Positions 27,842 through 36,622 of a stretch of 56,742 nt of DNA are shown piece after piece. Location: assembly GCA_018883385.1 (NCBI GenBank), contig VEQD01000006.1, positions 1 to 56,742 of the forward strand. The letters are read 5' to 3'. Within the stretch, counting starts at the first letter, position 1, and the number at the start of each line of letters is the position of its first letter. A program made the translations under genes and the position numbers. Below the pieces are notes generated by a model. That model was given only the letters and a program-made list of their open reading frames with translations. It had not been told where the DNA came from and searched no databases. The stretch comes from Rhodocyclaceae bacterium. GTDB taxonomy: Bacteria; Pseudomonadota; Gammaproteobacteria; Burkholderiales; Rhodocyclaceae.

Positions 27842-29224
27842 ATGACTGTCCGTAAAAAGCATGCATTTCTTCGTTTTCTGTATAACCGCCTGCGTGAAGA
27901 GCATCTGGCCTGGCGGATCATGTTTCGTGAAGAATGGGTTTCCCTGGTCGTACTGGCATTCGGCGTTGTCCTGATCCTATTGGTGACACGTCCGCTGCCG
28001 CCAGGGACGGTGACTCTCGCCGTTGGCCAGCCGGGGTCGACCTATGAGCTATTGGGTCGGCGCTATCAGGATTATTTTGCACGTGCAGGTGTCACGCTGA
28101 CACTCGTCAATACGGCCGGCTCACGCGAAAGCATTGCCGAAGCCGATGATGCCGGCTCTCCAATTAATGGCGGCTTTCTGCTCGGTGGCGTTGCGCACAA
28201 GGGAGACTTTCCGCATTTGGTGTCGCTAGGGAGCGTGCAGTATATGCCGCTCTGGTTCTTCTATCGAGGGCCGCCCTTTGCCGGCTCTGATGCCGTTTCT
28301 TACTTCCGAGGCAAACCCATCGCCATCGGTGCGGAGGGAAGTGGGACGGAGCTGCTGTTGACGCGGATTCTCGCTATGCGTGGTATCAGCATCGAAAAAT
28401 CAGACGCAGAGAATTTTCGACGATTACTGCATGCGGACGCGGCCGAACAGTTACTGGATGGCAAGATCGAAGCCATGGCGATTGCGGATGGTATTGATTC
28501 GCCAACCATTCAAAATCTGCTGGCCCACCCCGAGATTCATATCTTTGATTTTGCCTATGCCGATGCCTATGTGAAACGCATGCCTTATCTGGAGATGGTC
28601 ACGATTCCGCGCGGTTCGCTGGATCTGGTGAAACTAGACCCGCCAAACGATATACACATGATCGCTTCGACGATCACCTTGTTGGTTGAAAAAACAATGC
28701 ACCCGGCTCTGCAGCTTTTGTTTTTGCAGGCGACTGAAACTATCAGTGAAGAATCGGACAGTTTTTTTGGGCGCACGGATCAGTTTCCGGCATACATCGA
28801 CAAAAGCATCCCGCTGAGTCCGGTGGCAGAGCGTTATTTTTCGAAGGGCGCGCCCTGGCTAACCGGCGTCTTACCATTCTGGCTGGTCAACTACATTGAC
28901 CGCATGTGGTTGTTGGTATTAGGCATTTTCGCGATTGTTCTGCCGCTATTTCGCCTCGTGCCCAATTACCGTCTATTCCGCTCTCGCCAGCTGATTTCAG
29001 ACGCTTATGATGAGCTCAAACTGATTGAAGAGCGAATGTATGCAGCTTCGTCGGTGGAACAGCTGCACTATCTGGCTGAGCGCATTGACGCGCTGGATGC
29101 CGAACTGGGCGATGTCTGGGTGTCGTCGGATGAAACAAACCGGTTCTATACGATGAAGAGCGCCCTTGGCCTGGTTCGGCGGGAAATCAGCGCCCGCATC
29201 GAGACCATGGGCGCGCGCCTTTGA
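27842..29224 (+). CDS. membrane-anchored TAXI-family (TRAP-type) substrate-binding protein, orphan
   Basis: 460 residues. An N-terminal membrane segment (about 35-53) is followed by a TAXI-type binding domain: LAVGQPGSTYELLGRRYQDY, IAIGAEGSGTELLLTRIL and a long C-lobe. A second membrane segment lies near 348-366 and the last 90 residues form a probable cytoplasmic helical domain. Ordinary TAXI proteins are free periplasmic proteins of about 320 residues that feed a TRAP permease; none is encoded here. The tethered layout fits a sensor or a transport accessory. It starts soon after the terminator at 27816. Confidence 0.75.
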   Translation: MTVRKKHAFLRFLYNRLREEHLAWRIMFREEWVSLVVLAFGVVLILLVTRPLPPGTVTLAVGQPGSTYELLGRRYQDYFARAGVTLTLVNTAGSRESIAEADDAGSPINGGFLLGGVAHKGDFPHLVSLGSVQYMPLWFFYRGPPFAGSDAVSYFRGKPIAIGAEGSGTELLLTRILAMRGISIEKSDAENFRRLLHADAAEQLLDGKIEAMAIADGIDSPTIQNLLAHPEIHIFDFAYADAYVKRMPYLEMVTIPRGSLDLVKLDPPNDIHMIASTITLLVEKTMHPALQLLFLQATETISEESDSFFGRTDQFPAYIDKSIPLSPVAERYFSKGAPWLTGVLPFWLVNYIDRMWLLVLGIFAIVLPLFRLVPNYRLFRSRQLISDAYDELKLIEERMYAASSVEQLHYLAERIDALDAELGDVWVSSDETNRFYTMKSALGLVRREISARIETMGARL

Positions 29225-29243
29225 GCACTGTTCTGGTGAGGCG

Positions 29244-29903
29244 CTAGCGCTCGATAAATTGTAGGGGCGATTCTTCGCTGTTGCAGTTTTCGCAAGCCGC
29301 CTCAACCTCGTAACCCATCGTGCAGTCGATGGTTTGGCCAGCGATGGCGTCCGCAGGCACTTTCATGATCTGAACCTTGATGACCCCCTCTCGCACCATA
29401 TCAAGATATCGCGCAGCAGTCTGGGACAGATCAATGATCCGAGCCCGATGTCGGGGATGCATCCGGTCGTTTACTTTCACGACAACGCATAAGTTGGTAT
29501 CTGGCCGCTTAACCGCGACGAGTGTTCCCAAGGGGAAGAGGTTGCTGGCTGCGGTAAATAGTCTGTTGTTGAATATGTCGCCACTGGCGGTCTTTCGACC
29601 CTGAAAGCGCGGGCCATAGAAGCTGGCCTTGCCGCGCAAGCCTTTGGAATCGATAGTTTCAGGGGCAAGCTCTTCCCCCAGCGGCAACATAGTCCGGGTG
29701 CGCTTTGCATCGTTGTGCAAGCTTTTCCCCGACTGACTCCGGATCTGAGGCGTTTTCTTCAGCGGAATCGGATCGGTGGGCTCTTGGCCCTCGGTCGGGG
29801 TGCCATTCGTCTCTCCCCATGCAACATTTAAAGTAGACATGCATAGGCCAACCCATAGCACGGCCAGGGCCTTGCTGAATTGTTCGTTGCTGAAAAGTCG
29901 CAT
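29244..29903 (-). CDS. rlpA: RlpA-like septal ring lytic transglycosylase
   Basis: 219 residues with a signal peptide (ALAVLWVGLCMSTLNVAWG). The double-psi beta-barrel domain shows GKASFYGPRFQGRKTASG, PLGTLVAV and VKVNDRMHPRHRARIIDLS, the RlpA signature that cuts naked glycan strands. The C-terminal SPOR domain is absent; instead there is a short tail with two Cys pairs (DCTMGYEVEAACENC). No lipobox is seen. The open frame continues upstream through the divergent gene, but MRLFSNEQFSKAL at 29903 starts the signal peptide. Confidence 0.8.
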   Translation of the reverse strand: MRLFSNEQFSKALAVLWVGLCMSTLNVAWGETNGTPTEGQEPTDPIPLKKTPQIRSQSGKSLHNDAKRTRTMLPLGEELAPETIDSKGLRGKASFYGPRFQGRKTASGDIFNNRLFTAASNLFPLGTLVAVKRPDTNLCVVVKVNDRMHPRHRARIIDLSQTAARYLDMVREGVIKVQIMKVPADAIAGQTIDCTMGYEVEAACENCNSEESPLQFIER

Positions 29904-29975
29904 CCGGTACCCGAATACTGTGGAAACAGGTACATTATCCACATGGATAATCTCAAGATTGTGGTTTGGGTGATG

Positions 29976-30272
29976 ATGAGAAAAAACATGCTGCTGGCCA
30001 TGCTCTGCTGGAGTGCGGCAACGTGGGCGCAGACGGGCTTGCAGGGGTTTGACCGGAATTACCCGGATACGCCGGCGGGGGATAATCCACGTGGTTTTAC
30101 ACCACAAATCAGCCCACTTCAAAAGGCCCCACCGACCCAATCGGTATCCGGCAGCACTAATAATGCATCCAGCGCCAATGATCCATTTACCACATCCGAC
30201 CCCATGTTGGATGGTCATGTTCCTTCGTCAGGCGAATCTGAGGATGAAATAGCGGGCTCCGAGCCCGAGTAA
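29976..30272 (+). CDS. small exported hypothetical protein
   Basis: 98 residues: signal peptide MRKNMLLAMLCWSAATWAQ, then a low-complexity mature part rich in Pro, Ser, Asp and Asn with an acidic end. No family recognised. It is divergent from rlpA, with about 70 bases between starts. In-frame ATG codons at 29943 and 29973 are alternatives. The signal peptide is the main argument that it is real. Confidence 0.5.
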   Translation: MRKNMLLAMLCWSAATWAQTGLQGFDRNYPDTPAGDNPRGFTPQISPLQKAPPTQSVSGSTNNASSANDPFTTSDPMLDGHVPSSGESEDEIAGSEPE

Positions 30273-30346
30273 TGGGCTAAGCATTCACGGCCGCGTCAAC
30301 ACCGGGGCTTGTTGAATATACCCTTTCTAAGGACCAGCGCGAGTTC

Positions 30347-30371
30347 CGGGCGGGGATCACATCCCCGCCCG
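30347..30371. terminator. GC-rich hairpin between convergent genes
   Basis: Perfect 11-bp inverted repeat CGGGCGGGGAT / ATCCCCGCCCG with a 3-base loop. It lies between the plus-strand gene ending at 30272 and the minus-strand lipoprotein gene ending at 30391, so it could terminate or protect either mRNA. No T-tract follows on either side, so it is not a classic intrinsic terminator. Confidence 0.5.
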
Positions 30372-30390
30372 CCCCGAGGTTACTGGGAAA

Positions 30391-31101
30391 TTAGTTGCCA
30401 GACATGCCTACCGAGACACGCACGGCAGTGGTCACCCAATCAATGGCCAGCTTCTGGAACGCTTCTGGGGTGCTGCTTTCAGTACGGAAGGTTTCGCCAG
30501 CCATGGTGTACACCCCTTCGCCCAGAATCTTACCCGTAACGCTGTCACGCATTTTGGCTTCGACGACGAGCATCGGGGTTTTGCTGTCCAGCCCCGTGGC
30601 CTTCTGTGCCGCGTAGAGTACGGCAGAAACCGGGATCACGTTCCAGGGCTTGAAACCATCACCTTCAACTTCGGCACCTGTGATGGCAATGCTGAGTCGG
30701 GCAATGCCGGGGCCCGGTTTGTCGACCACATTAAAACGACTGGAAGCTTTTTCCTTCAATTGTTTATCGATGATCATACGCGTTTCGTAGATCGTTTCTT
30801 CGGTCAGGCCTTTTTTACCCTGCCCTTTAAGGGCAGTCTGAAAGAGGATGACCGGGTCGATCATCACGCCGTGCCAGTCGCTTCGTTTGAAATCCGGGCT
30901 GACGTAGCGATACAGATTCACACCGGGTGCTGGGCTACCAACGTTGACTAACCGATTGTATTCGGTCGATGTCATGAAGCCCGACTTTTGGGATTCGGTG
31001 AGACCGCCGCCGCCACAAGCGCTCAACAGGGCCGCAGATGCGACCAGCAAGGTGATGCCGGCTGAGCGGCGGATAAACGTTTGGGTAAACATCTGGCGCA
31101 T
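30391..31101 (-). CDS. DUF3313 family lipoprotein
   Basis: 236 residues with a lipoprotein signal peptide (ITLLVASAALLSAC). The DUF3313 pattern is visible: QKSGFMTSTEYNRL, YRYVSPDFKRSDWHGVMIDP, and GPGIARLSIAITGAEVEG. Function of the family is unknown; members are outer-membrane-facing lipoproteins. Monocistronic in appearance, divergent from the next plus-strand gene. Confidence 0.85.
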   Translation of the reverse strand: MRQMFTQTFIRRSAGITLLVASAALLSACGGGGLTESQKSGFMTSTEYNRLVNVGSPAPGVNLYRYVSPDFKRSDWHGVMIDPVILFQTALKGQGKKGLTEETIYETRMIIDKQLKEKASSRFNVVDKPGPGIARLSIAITGAEVEGDGFKPWNVIPVSAVLYAAQKATGLDSKTPMLVVEAKMRDSVTGKILGEGVYTMAGETFRTESSTPEAFQKLAIDWVTTAVRVSVGMSGN

Positions 31102-31269
31102 GAAGGATCTCCGACGATCTAAAGGGATGGCGTCAGACTAAAGGGAACTCATGGGGCTGTCTAGCCTGTTACGGAAATATTTTTGTAGCTCCCATCAAAG
31201 CTGTCATCCAAGCAGATCTTGGCGCGTTATCGGCACTAGGCGTTGATGCTTTTTTATAAGGAGTACGCC

Positions 31270-31584
31270 ATGACATCAAATTTGCTGAAATTGCGTAAGG
31301 GTCTTGCCGCAGCGGGGTTGGTATTGTTCACGCTTACCAGTCAGCCGGTTCTGGCTGACGGATGGCGTCATCATGGGCGCGGCCATGGCTCGGGCGGCAG
31401 TGCCTGGGTACCCTTCGCTCTGGGCGCGGTGGTCGGTGGTGTGGCACTCGGTGCCATGCTGCAACCGCAGCCGATCGTGATGCAACCTGCCTACGCCCAA
31501 CCGCCGGTCTATGTGCGACCAAGGGTCATCTTGCCGCCCGGATATGTAGTGATCCAGCCGCCGCCGGTAGTCTACAGTTACTGA
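31270..31584 (+). CDS. small exported Gly/Pro/His-rich protein
   Basis: 104 residues: a signal peptide (LAAAGLVLFTLTSQPVLA), a His/Gly-rich patch (WRHHGRGHGSGG), one Gly-rich hydrophobic segment (FALGAVVGGVALGAML) and a Pro-rich end with repeated QPP/PPG. Similar small envelope proteins occur widely in proteobacteria without a known role. The start is decided by the strong AAGGAG site 8 bases upstream. The His patch may bind metal (inference). Confidence 0.75.
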   Translation: MTSNLLKLRKGLAAAGLVLFTLTSQPVLADGWRHHGRGHGSGGSAWVPFALGAVVGGVALGAMLQPQPIVMQPAYAQPPVYVRPRVILPPGYVVIQPPPVVYSY

Positions 31585-31597
31585 TCAGGTGCAGGGG

Positions 31598-33124
31598 TTA
31601 AGGTGTTGCGCCAGAGGCCAGTTTCTGGAGCGTCTGGTAGTCGACCTTACCGGTGCGGAGTACCGGTAGCTCTGGCATGTAAACAACCTCGCGCGGGAGC
31701 CAGGTATTAGGAATACGCTCAGCGCCGAAGTGCTCACGGATCTTGCTGGCATTCAGATTGGGGTCGTTCGTGTACAGACGCAGGAGTGGTTTCCCCTGTT
31801 CCAAATTCTCAATGGCGATGGCGGCATGGTGGTGCTCGGGAGACAGTTTGGCGACTTCGTCTTCGATAAAGCCAAGAGAAATCATTTCGCCGGCGATCTT
31901 GGTGAATCGTTTCTTTCGCCCTTTGATCACGAGATAACCGTCGGCATCGACCGTCACGATATCCCCGGTGTCATACCATCCATCGTCGAGTGACGAACGT
32001 TCTTCGACCAGGTCGTGCAAATAGGACTTCATCAGGTTCGGGCCACGCACGTGCAGTACCCCGCCTTCAGCGATACCTTCGTGGGGCTCGATCCGGTATT
32101 CGATATCGGGCAATAGCCGCCCAACGGTGCCGTGACGCGTGCCTGAGGGTACATTCACAGCGATGACAGGGCCGGCTTCGGTGGCGCCATAGCCTTCTAA
32201 CATCGTGATACCCAGTAACTCATAGAGTTCACGTGTGTGGGGTTTGAGACGTTCTGCCCCGGCAACGATATAACGCAGTGATGATAGATCCTCGGGTTTC
32301 GCTGCCTTGTAAAGCTGGCTGAGGAAGGTGTCCGTCGATAGCATGACGCTGGGTTTCTGAGTGCGGATTAGCTGAAGGTTTTCTTTGTGTCGCAGCGGTG
32401 ATAGCCCGATGATGGTGCGCATACCGTTCAGCAGCGGCAATAGCACGCCGGCAGTCAAGCCAAAGGCGTGAAACTGGGGCAACGCACTAAACATGCTTTC
32501 GTGTGTGCCAATCGGAAAGGCCGTCAGAATCTGGTCGACGTTAGAAAGCAGATTCCGGTGGGATAGCACGACTGCTTTGGGGGCGGCCTCGCTGCCCGAG
32601 GTGAAGAGAATCACAGCATGATCGTCTGGTTTACTGCGCTCGGTTTTCAATCGTTTAAGGCGTACCCGCAATAGTCCACGAAGTTTGGCAATGCGGCCAA
32701 TGCGTTGTGCAATGTCTTCCAGAAATACGGTGCGGATTCCGTGTTCCGCCAGAAGCCCGGGCAGGTCATTGAGATCACACTTAGCCAGAAACTGACGCGA
32801 GGTCAGTAGCACATTAATGTGGGCAGATTCGCAGCAGCGCACCAGAATCGGCAACGGAAACGTGTAATTCAGTATCGCAGCAGCTTTATGCGCAAAGAGA
32901 CATGCAAAGATGCTGACTACACCAGTAACGCTGTTTGGCAGGAGGCAACCCACATGGTGACGCACGGTGAGCGCTTCAATTTGACGTGAGAGCACGGCAC
33001 AGCCGATGATCAGGCGGTCAAAGCTGAGCGATCGACCGAGTTCGTCGATCACAATCGGTTGGCGGCCGGGGTGCGCCGCAGCCGACATCAGGAGTCGTTT
33101 GGGGATCGTGTGGTTGGCCGGCAT
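31598..33124 (-). CDS. AMP-dependent acyl-activating enzyme resembling the Aas acyl-ACP synthetase domain
   Basis: 508 residues of the ANL superfamily. P-loop-like LFTSGSEAAPKAVVLSHRN, adenylate motif YGATEAGPV, DGWYDTGDIV, hinge KGRKKRFTKIAGE and C-terminal catalytic Lys in RTGKVDY. The short N-terminus and the SEAAPK loop resemble the synthetase half of Aas, which activates fatty acids for transfer to ACP or lysophospholipid. The acyltransferase half of Aas is missing. Substrate chain length is unknown. Sixteen bases separate it from the helicase gene upstream. Confidence 0.8.
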   Translation of the reverse strand: MPANHTIPKRLLMSAAAHPGRQPIVIDELGRSLSFDRLIIGCAVLSRQIEALTVRHHVGCLLPNSVTGVVSIFACLFAHKAAAILNYTFPLPILVRCCESAHINVLLTSRQFLAKCDLNDLPGLLAEHGIRTVFLEDIAQRIGRIAKLRGLLRVRLKRLKTERSKPDDHAVILFTSGSEAAPKAVVLSHRNLLSNVDQILTAFPIGTHESMFSALPQFHAFGLTAGVLLPLLNGMRTIIGLSPLRHKENLQLIRTQKPSVMLSTDTFLSQLYKAAKPEDLSSLRYIVAGAERLKPHTRELYELLGITMLEGYGATEAGPVIAVNVPSGTRHGTVGRLLPDIEYRIEPHEGIAEGGVLHVRGPNLMKSYLHDLVEERSSLDDGWYDTGDIVTVDADGYLVIKGRKKRFTKIAGEMISLGFIEDEVAKLSPEHHHAAIAIENLEQGKPLLRLYTNDPNLNASKIREHFGAERIPNTWLPREVVYMPELPVLRTGKVDYQTLQKLASGATP

Positions 33125-33139
33125 AGGTTCTCCAGCGTT

Positions 33140-36100
33140 TTAAAATGTGATTAGTTTGCCATGCGCCGGAAAAAAAATCGCTGTGCGGATGGTAATACCC
33201 CGCTCGGCCTCGTGTGCGTAAAGCGCGGCGTAGCGTTCCAGCTGTGGCTGGTAGGTCGCCGCTTTCGCTTCCAGATGGGCTTCCAGATCGTTGTCCATCA
33301 GTGTCTGATCGATGCGCAGGGTTTTGTAATCAATGATCCAGCGAACACCGTTTTCAATGAAGGTACGGTCAATCACGTGCCTGTGGATTTCATCCAGTTC
33401 TGCTATCGTCGCATCCGCCGCATCGTTAAGTATCGATGCGGCAAGATTGCTCAGTGGCACTTCGCAGCCAGCAGCTTCATGCGTACTTAGAATCCATCGG
33501 CTCATCGGTTCAGTGAGGGCGCGCTGCAGCGTGGTACAGACGACCTGTGCCGCCGTATTTATCTCTTCTGGAGGATAGCCAAGCTGGGCAAAATTTTGGC
33601 TAAAACGTGGCAATAACGCCTCGATGCGCTGATGGCTCCATGCGTCCAGGCCATCCTGGGCAATCGCTTCCAGGTATTGGTGCACCATCGTGCCGATATC
33701 CATTTCCGGCGTGCTATCAAAGAGGTGGAGCGGTTGATCTGGCGTAACCACCGACGGCTGCGTTGTGATTGCTGCCGTGCGGGGTGTCGCGACCCGAACC
33801 AGTCGGGGCACAAACGTGGCAGGATCAATCTGACTGGCTGGTGGCATGGGGGTGGACGGTTGGGCGGCCGCCGCCACGAAGTTTGCCCCGATCACCGGCC
33901 ATAGCGGTGCAAGCAATGAATTGGTGGCAGGTGGCTTTAAATCGGTAGCGGCATCACTCTTGGTGTTGCGTTTGGCAACCCCAAGAAGATGTAGCTGGCG
34001 TATGGCGCGTGTAGCGGCGACATAAAGGACCCGACGGTCTTCGTTTTGTGCACGCGTCCGTTCTAGAGCGCGTAGCAAGGCATAGGGTGTCGGCGCGCTC
34101 CCGTTCGGGCTTCCAGGTGCCGGCGCCGGCGCTACAACAAGATGTTCCTGGCCGTCATCGTCGAGAATCAGCGTGTCCCATAAGAGCAGTGCATGACCGT
34201 CGTTGGGCGGCGTTCTGTGTAGACCCGGCACGATCACGGTATCGAACTGCAAGCCCTTGGACTTGTGAATCGTCATCAGCTGCACGTGGCCACTATCGTC
34301 GCTGGTATCCGGCGTAGCAAAAAGACGTCCCAAGGCCTCGTCCAGACGATCAAGCGCCAGTTCGCCATGGGTATCCAGGCTGTCGAGCAAGCGAAAATAG
34401 GCCTGGACGTCCTCAACATCGCTTTCACTGTTGAGGCAATCGGGGCCGCCAATAGCGTGCCAGACACCCTCGACCCAGCGTCGTGCACGTTGGACGCCCT
34501 GATGGGTGTAAGCGGCGAGCAGGGCCTGGCGTAGTGGTCGCAACCGGCGTTGCCCATCGGCGCTCAGCCGGCTGATGCGGTTATCGTCCTGCATGAGCGA
34601 CCACAGCGTTTGCATATGATCATCGGCTGCGAGCTGGTGGAGGTCAGCCAGTGTCAGACCGCACCAAGGGGCGCGCAGGATGGCCAGCCAATGCAAGCGA
34701 TCGCCCCGGGCGTGCAGCGCGCGCGTGAGGGACACCAGGTCCTGCACACTCTGCCGTGCAGCCAACGCGTTGATCTCGACCGCACGGAACGGTATGCGTG
34801 GTTCTATCGCTTGGAGTTGTGTGATCAGCGCGTCAAGGTGTGGACGTGCTCGCACCAGTACGGCGATAGTGCCCTTGGGATTGTCGCTACGGGCGGTGTG
34901 GATCAGATGGGTGATGATGGCAGCTTCGCGTTCGTCGGCCAGGGACCGTGGTGCATTATCAGCGGTATCGGAATCCTGCTCGCCGGTAATCAACGGGTGA
35001 ATCGTGACGCCAGCCATAGGTTCAGCCGGTTTGCCGGCCACGCAGGGCTCGTAGCGAACTGCGCCGCGAATGATGTCGTCGTCCGGTGCGAAGACCTGGC
35101 CGAAGGTTGTGTTCACCCAATCGATGATCTCCGGGTGCGAGCGGTTATTCCGATAGAGCTGCAGGGATGCCGGTCGAATTTTGCCCAGACCATTTTTGCG
35201 GACACGCAGAAATAAACCGACATCCGCTTTGCGGAAGCGATAGATAGATTGCATCGGATCACCCACCAGAAAGATCGAGCGATCCGGTTCGTGTTCCCAG
35301 CCCGCGGTCAAATGCTCCAGCAACCCGACCTGGAGTGGGCTGGTGTCCTGGAACTCATCCACCAGGAGATGGCGTAACCGATAATCCAGGCGCTCGCGAA
35401 TTTCACCCGGTGCATCGTCTGAACCAATCGCTTCAACGGCACGCATGGCGATCTCGCTGAAATCGACAGATTTTTCCTGATGGAAGACCAGCCAGAGCTG
35501 GGTATAGGCTAGGCGAAGGAGTGCGGCCAGGGCAGCCACCAATTCGCCCACAGGGTTGCTCAGCTCGGGATCAGGTAACTCACGAATGCTTGCCAGTGTT
35601 GCTACATCACCACTGGCGACAATCTCGGTAATGGCGTCTAGCAGCACTTGGCGTTGCGGTTGATGGGTGGCGCCAGCAATGCAGATGGGTGCTCGGTAGA
35701 CGCTGCGCGGCTCGTTGCCCTTTGTCAGAAAAAGTTCAGCCAGTGCGCGCCAGCGCGGTAAATCCTCCGGATCGGTGCCGAGTGGGTGCTGCCAGTCGGC
35801 CAGCAAATGTACTGGCGAGTCCGGACTCAGGTCAGCGGCATAACGGGCTGCCGCCATCCAGGTTGCCTGACGCGCTGCCGGGAATCGATCAACGACATCG
35901 ATCAGTTGATTCGCGATGAGCGCGCGCATGGCATTTGAGACGGCTAACGCTAGTGCGTTGGCGTCTTGTTGACCATATTCGCCAAAAGCTAGGCCAGCCC
36001 ATTGGTCGCGGCGAGCGAGCATGCTCACCAACATTTTCTGCAATCGGCCGGCATCGTTGTCGAAGTAGGCCAGTGCGTGCTCGATGATGGTGCTTGCCTC

Positions 36101-36622
36101 TGTGCCGTCTTCCAGTTGATCCAGTGTGTTACGTGCAGCTTGTTCGTAATAGCGTCCGGGGTCGTTGGTGACGGCTGGCTGGGCGCCAAAGCGTGAGAGC
36201 AACGGCATCTGACGGGCGATGCGTGCCGAAAGCGCATCCAGTGTCATGACCCGAAGCCGGGTAGGTTGTTGTAGCAGTTGCCAACCACGTTCGCTATTTT
36301 GTTCGAGTACCGCGCTGGCCAGTCGCCAGGTTTGCTGTTTATGAGGCGGGGTATCGGGGTCCGGCGGCTCGGCTGCGCTGCGCAGACTCAGCATGATGCG
36401 GTCGCGCATTTCTCCGGCGGCCTTGTTGGTGAAAGTCAGCGCGATGATTTCTTCCGGCTCGTCAACGCAGGTCAGCAAGCGCAGAAATCGCTGTGTCAGC
36501 AATTCAGTTTTGCCGGCACCGGCAGGCGCGTCAATAATGAATGAGCGGCAAGGGTCAAGCGCCTGGCTTCGAGCCAACGCGTCGATAGCCAGTAGCGTCT
36601 GAGGGTCGCGCGCGTCCGTCAT
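33140..36622 (-). CDS. UvrD/RecB-like helicase-nuclease (AddA-like)
   Basis: 1160 residues. SF1 helicase motifs: Walker A DAPAGAGKTELLTQRFL near 31-47, motif Ia ALTFTNKAAGEMRDR, Walker B VDEFQDTSPLQ near 420, GDPMQSIYRFRKADV, and late motifs TIHKSKGLQFDTVIVPGL and RVLYVAATRA. A C-terminal PD-(D/E)XK nuclease has WIIDYKT near 1095. This is the motor-nuclease subunit of an AddAB-type double-strand-break resection enzyme. The start codon shares a base with the stop of the partner gene (TAATG); the longer frame upstream is antisense noise. Confidence 0.9.
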   Translation of the reverse strand: MTDARDPQTLLAIDALARSQALDPCRSFIIDAPAGAGKTELLTQRFLRLLTCVDEPEEIIALTFTNKAAGEMRDRIMLSLRSAAEPPDPDTPPHKQQTWRLASAVLEQNSERGWQLLQQPTRLRVMTLDALSARIARQMPLLSRFGAQPAVTNDPGRYYEQAARNTLDQLEDGTEASTIIEHALAYFDNDAGRLQKMLVSMLARRDQWAGLAFGEYGQQDANALALAVSNAMRALIANQLIDVVDRFPAARQATWMAAARYAADLSPDSPVHLLADWQHPLGTDPEDLPRWRALAELFLTKGNEPRSVYRAPICIAGATHQPQRQVLLDAITEIVASGDVATLASIRELPDPELSNPVGELVAALAALLRLAYTQLWLVFHQEKSVDFSEIAMRAVEAIGSDDAPGEIRERLDYRLRHLLVDEFQDTSPLQVGLLEHLTAGWEHEPDRSIFLVGDPMQSIYRFRKADVGLFLRVRKNGLGKIRPASLQLYRNNRSHPEIIDWVNTTFGQVFAPDDDIIRGAVRYEPCVAGKPAEPMAGVTIHPLITGEQDSDTADNAPRSLADEREAAIITHLIHTARSDNPKGTIAVLVRARPHLDALITQLQAIEPRIPFRAVEINALAARQSVQDLVSLTRALHARGDRLHWLAILRAPWCGLTLADLHQLAADDHMQTLWSLMQDDNRISRLSADGQRRLRPLRQALLAAYTHQGVQRARRWVEGVWHAIGGPDCLNSESDVEDVQAYFRLLDSLDTHGELALDRLDEALGRLFATPDTSDDSGHVQLMTIHKSKGLQFDTVIVPGLHRTPPNDGHALLLWDTLILDDDGQEHLVVAPAPAPGSPNGSAPTPYALLRALERTRAQNEDRRVLYVAATRAIRQLHLLGVAKRNTKSDAATDLKPPATNSLLAPLWPVIGANFVAAAAQPSTPMPPASQIDPATFVPRLVRVATPRTAAITTQPSVVTPDQPLHLFDSTPEMDIGTMVHQYLEAIAQDGLDAWSHQRIEALLPRFSQNFAQLGYPPEEINTAAQVVCTTLQRALTEPMSRWILSTHEAAGCEVPLSNLAASILNDAADATIAELDEIHRHVIDRTFIENGVRWIIDYKTLRIDQTLMDNDLEAHLEAKAATYQPQLERYAALYAHEAERGITIRTAIFFPAHGKLITF

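Noticed and set aside
30253-30267. CGGGCTC-C-GAGCCCG repeat as a terminator
   Set aside because: The one-base loop cannot fold as drawn, the repeat lies inside the coding end, and no T-run follows.
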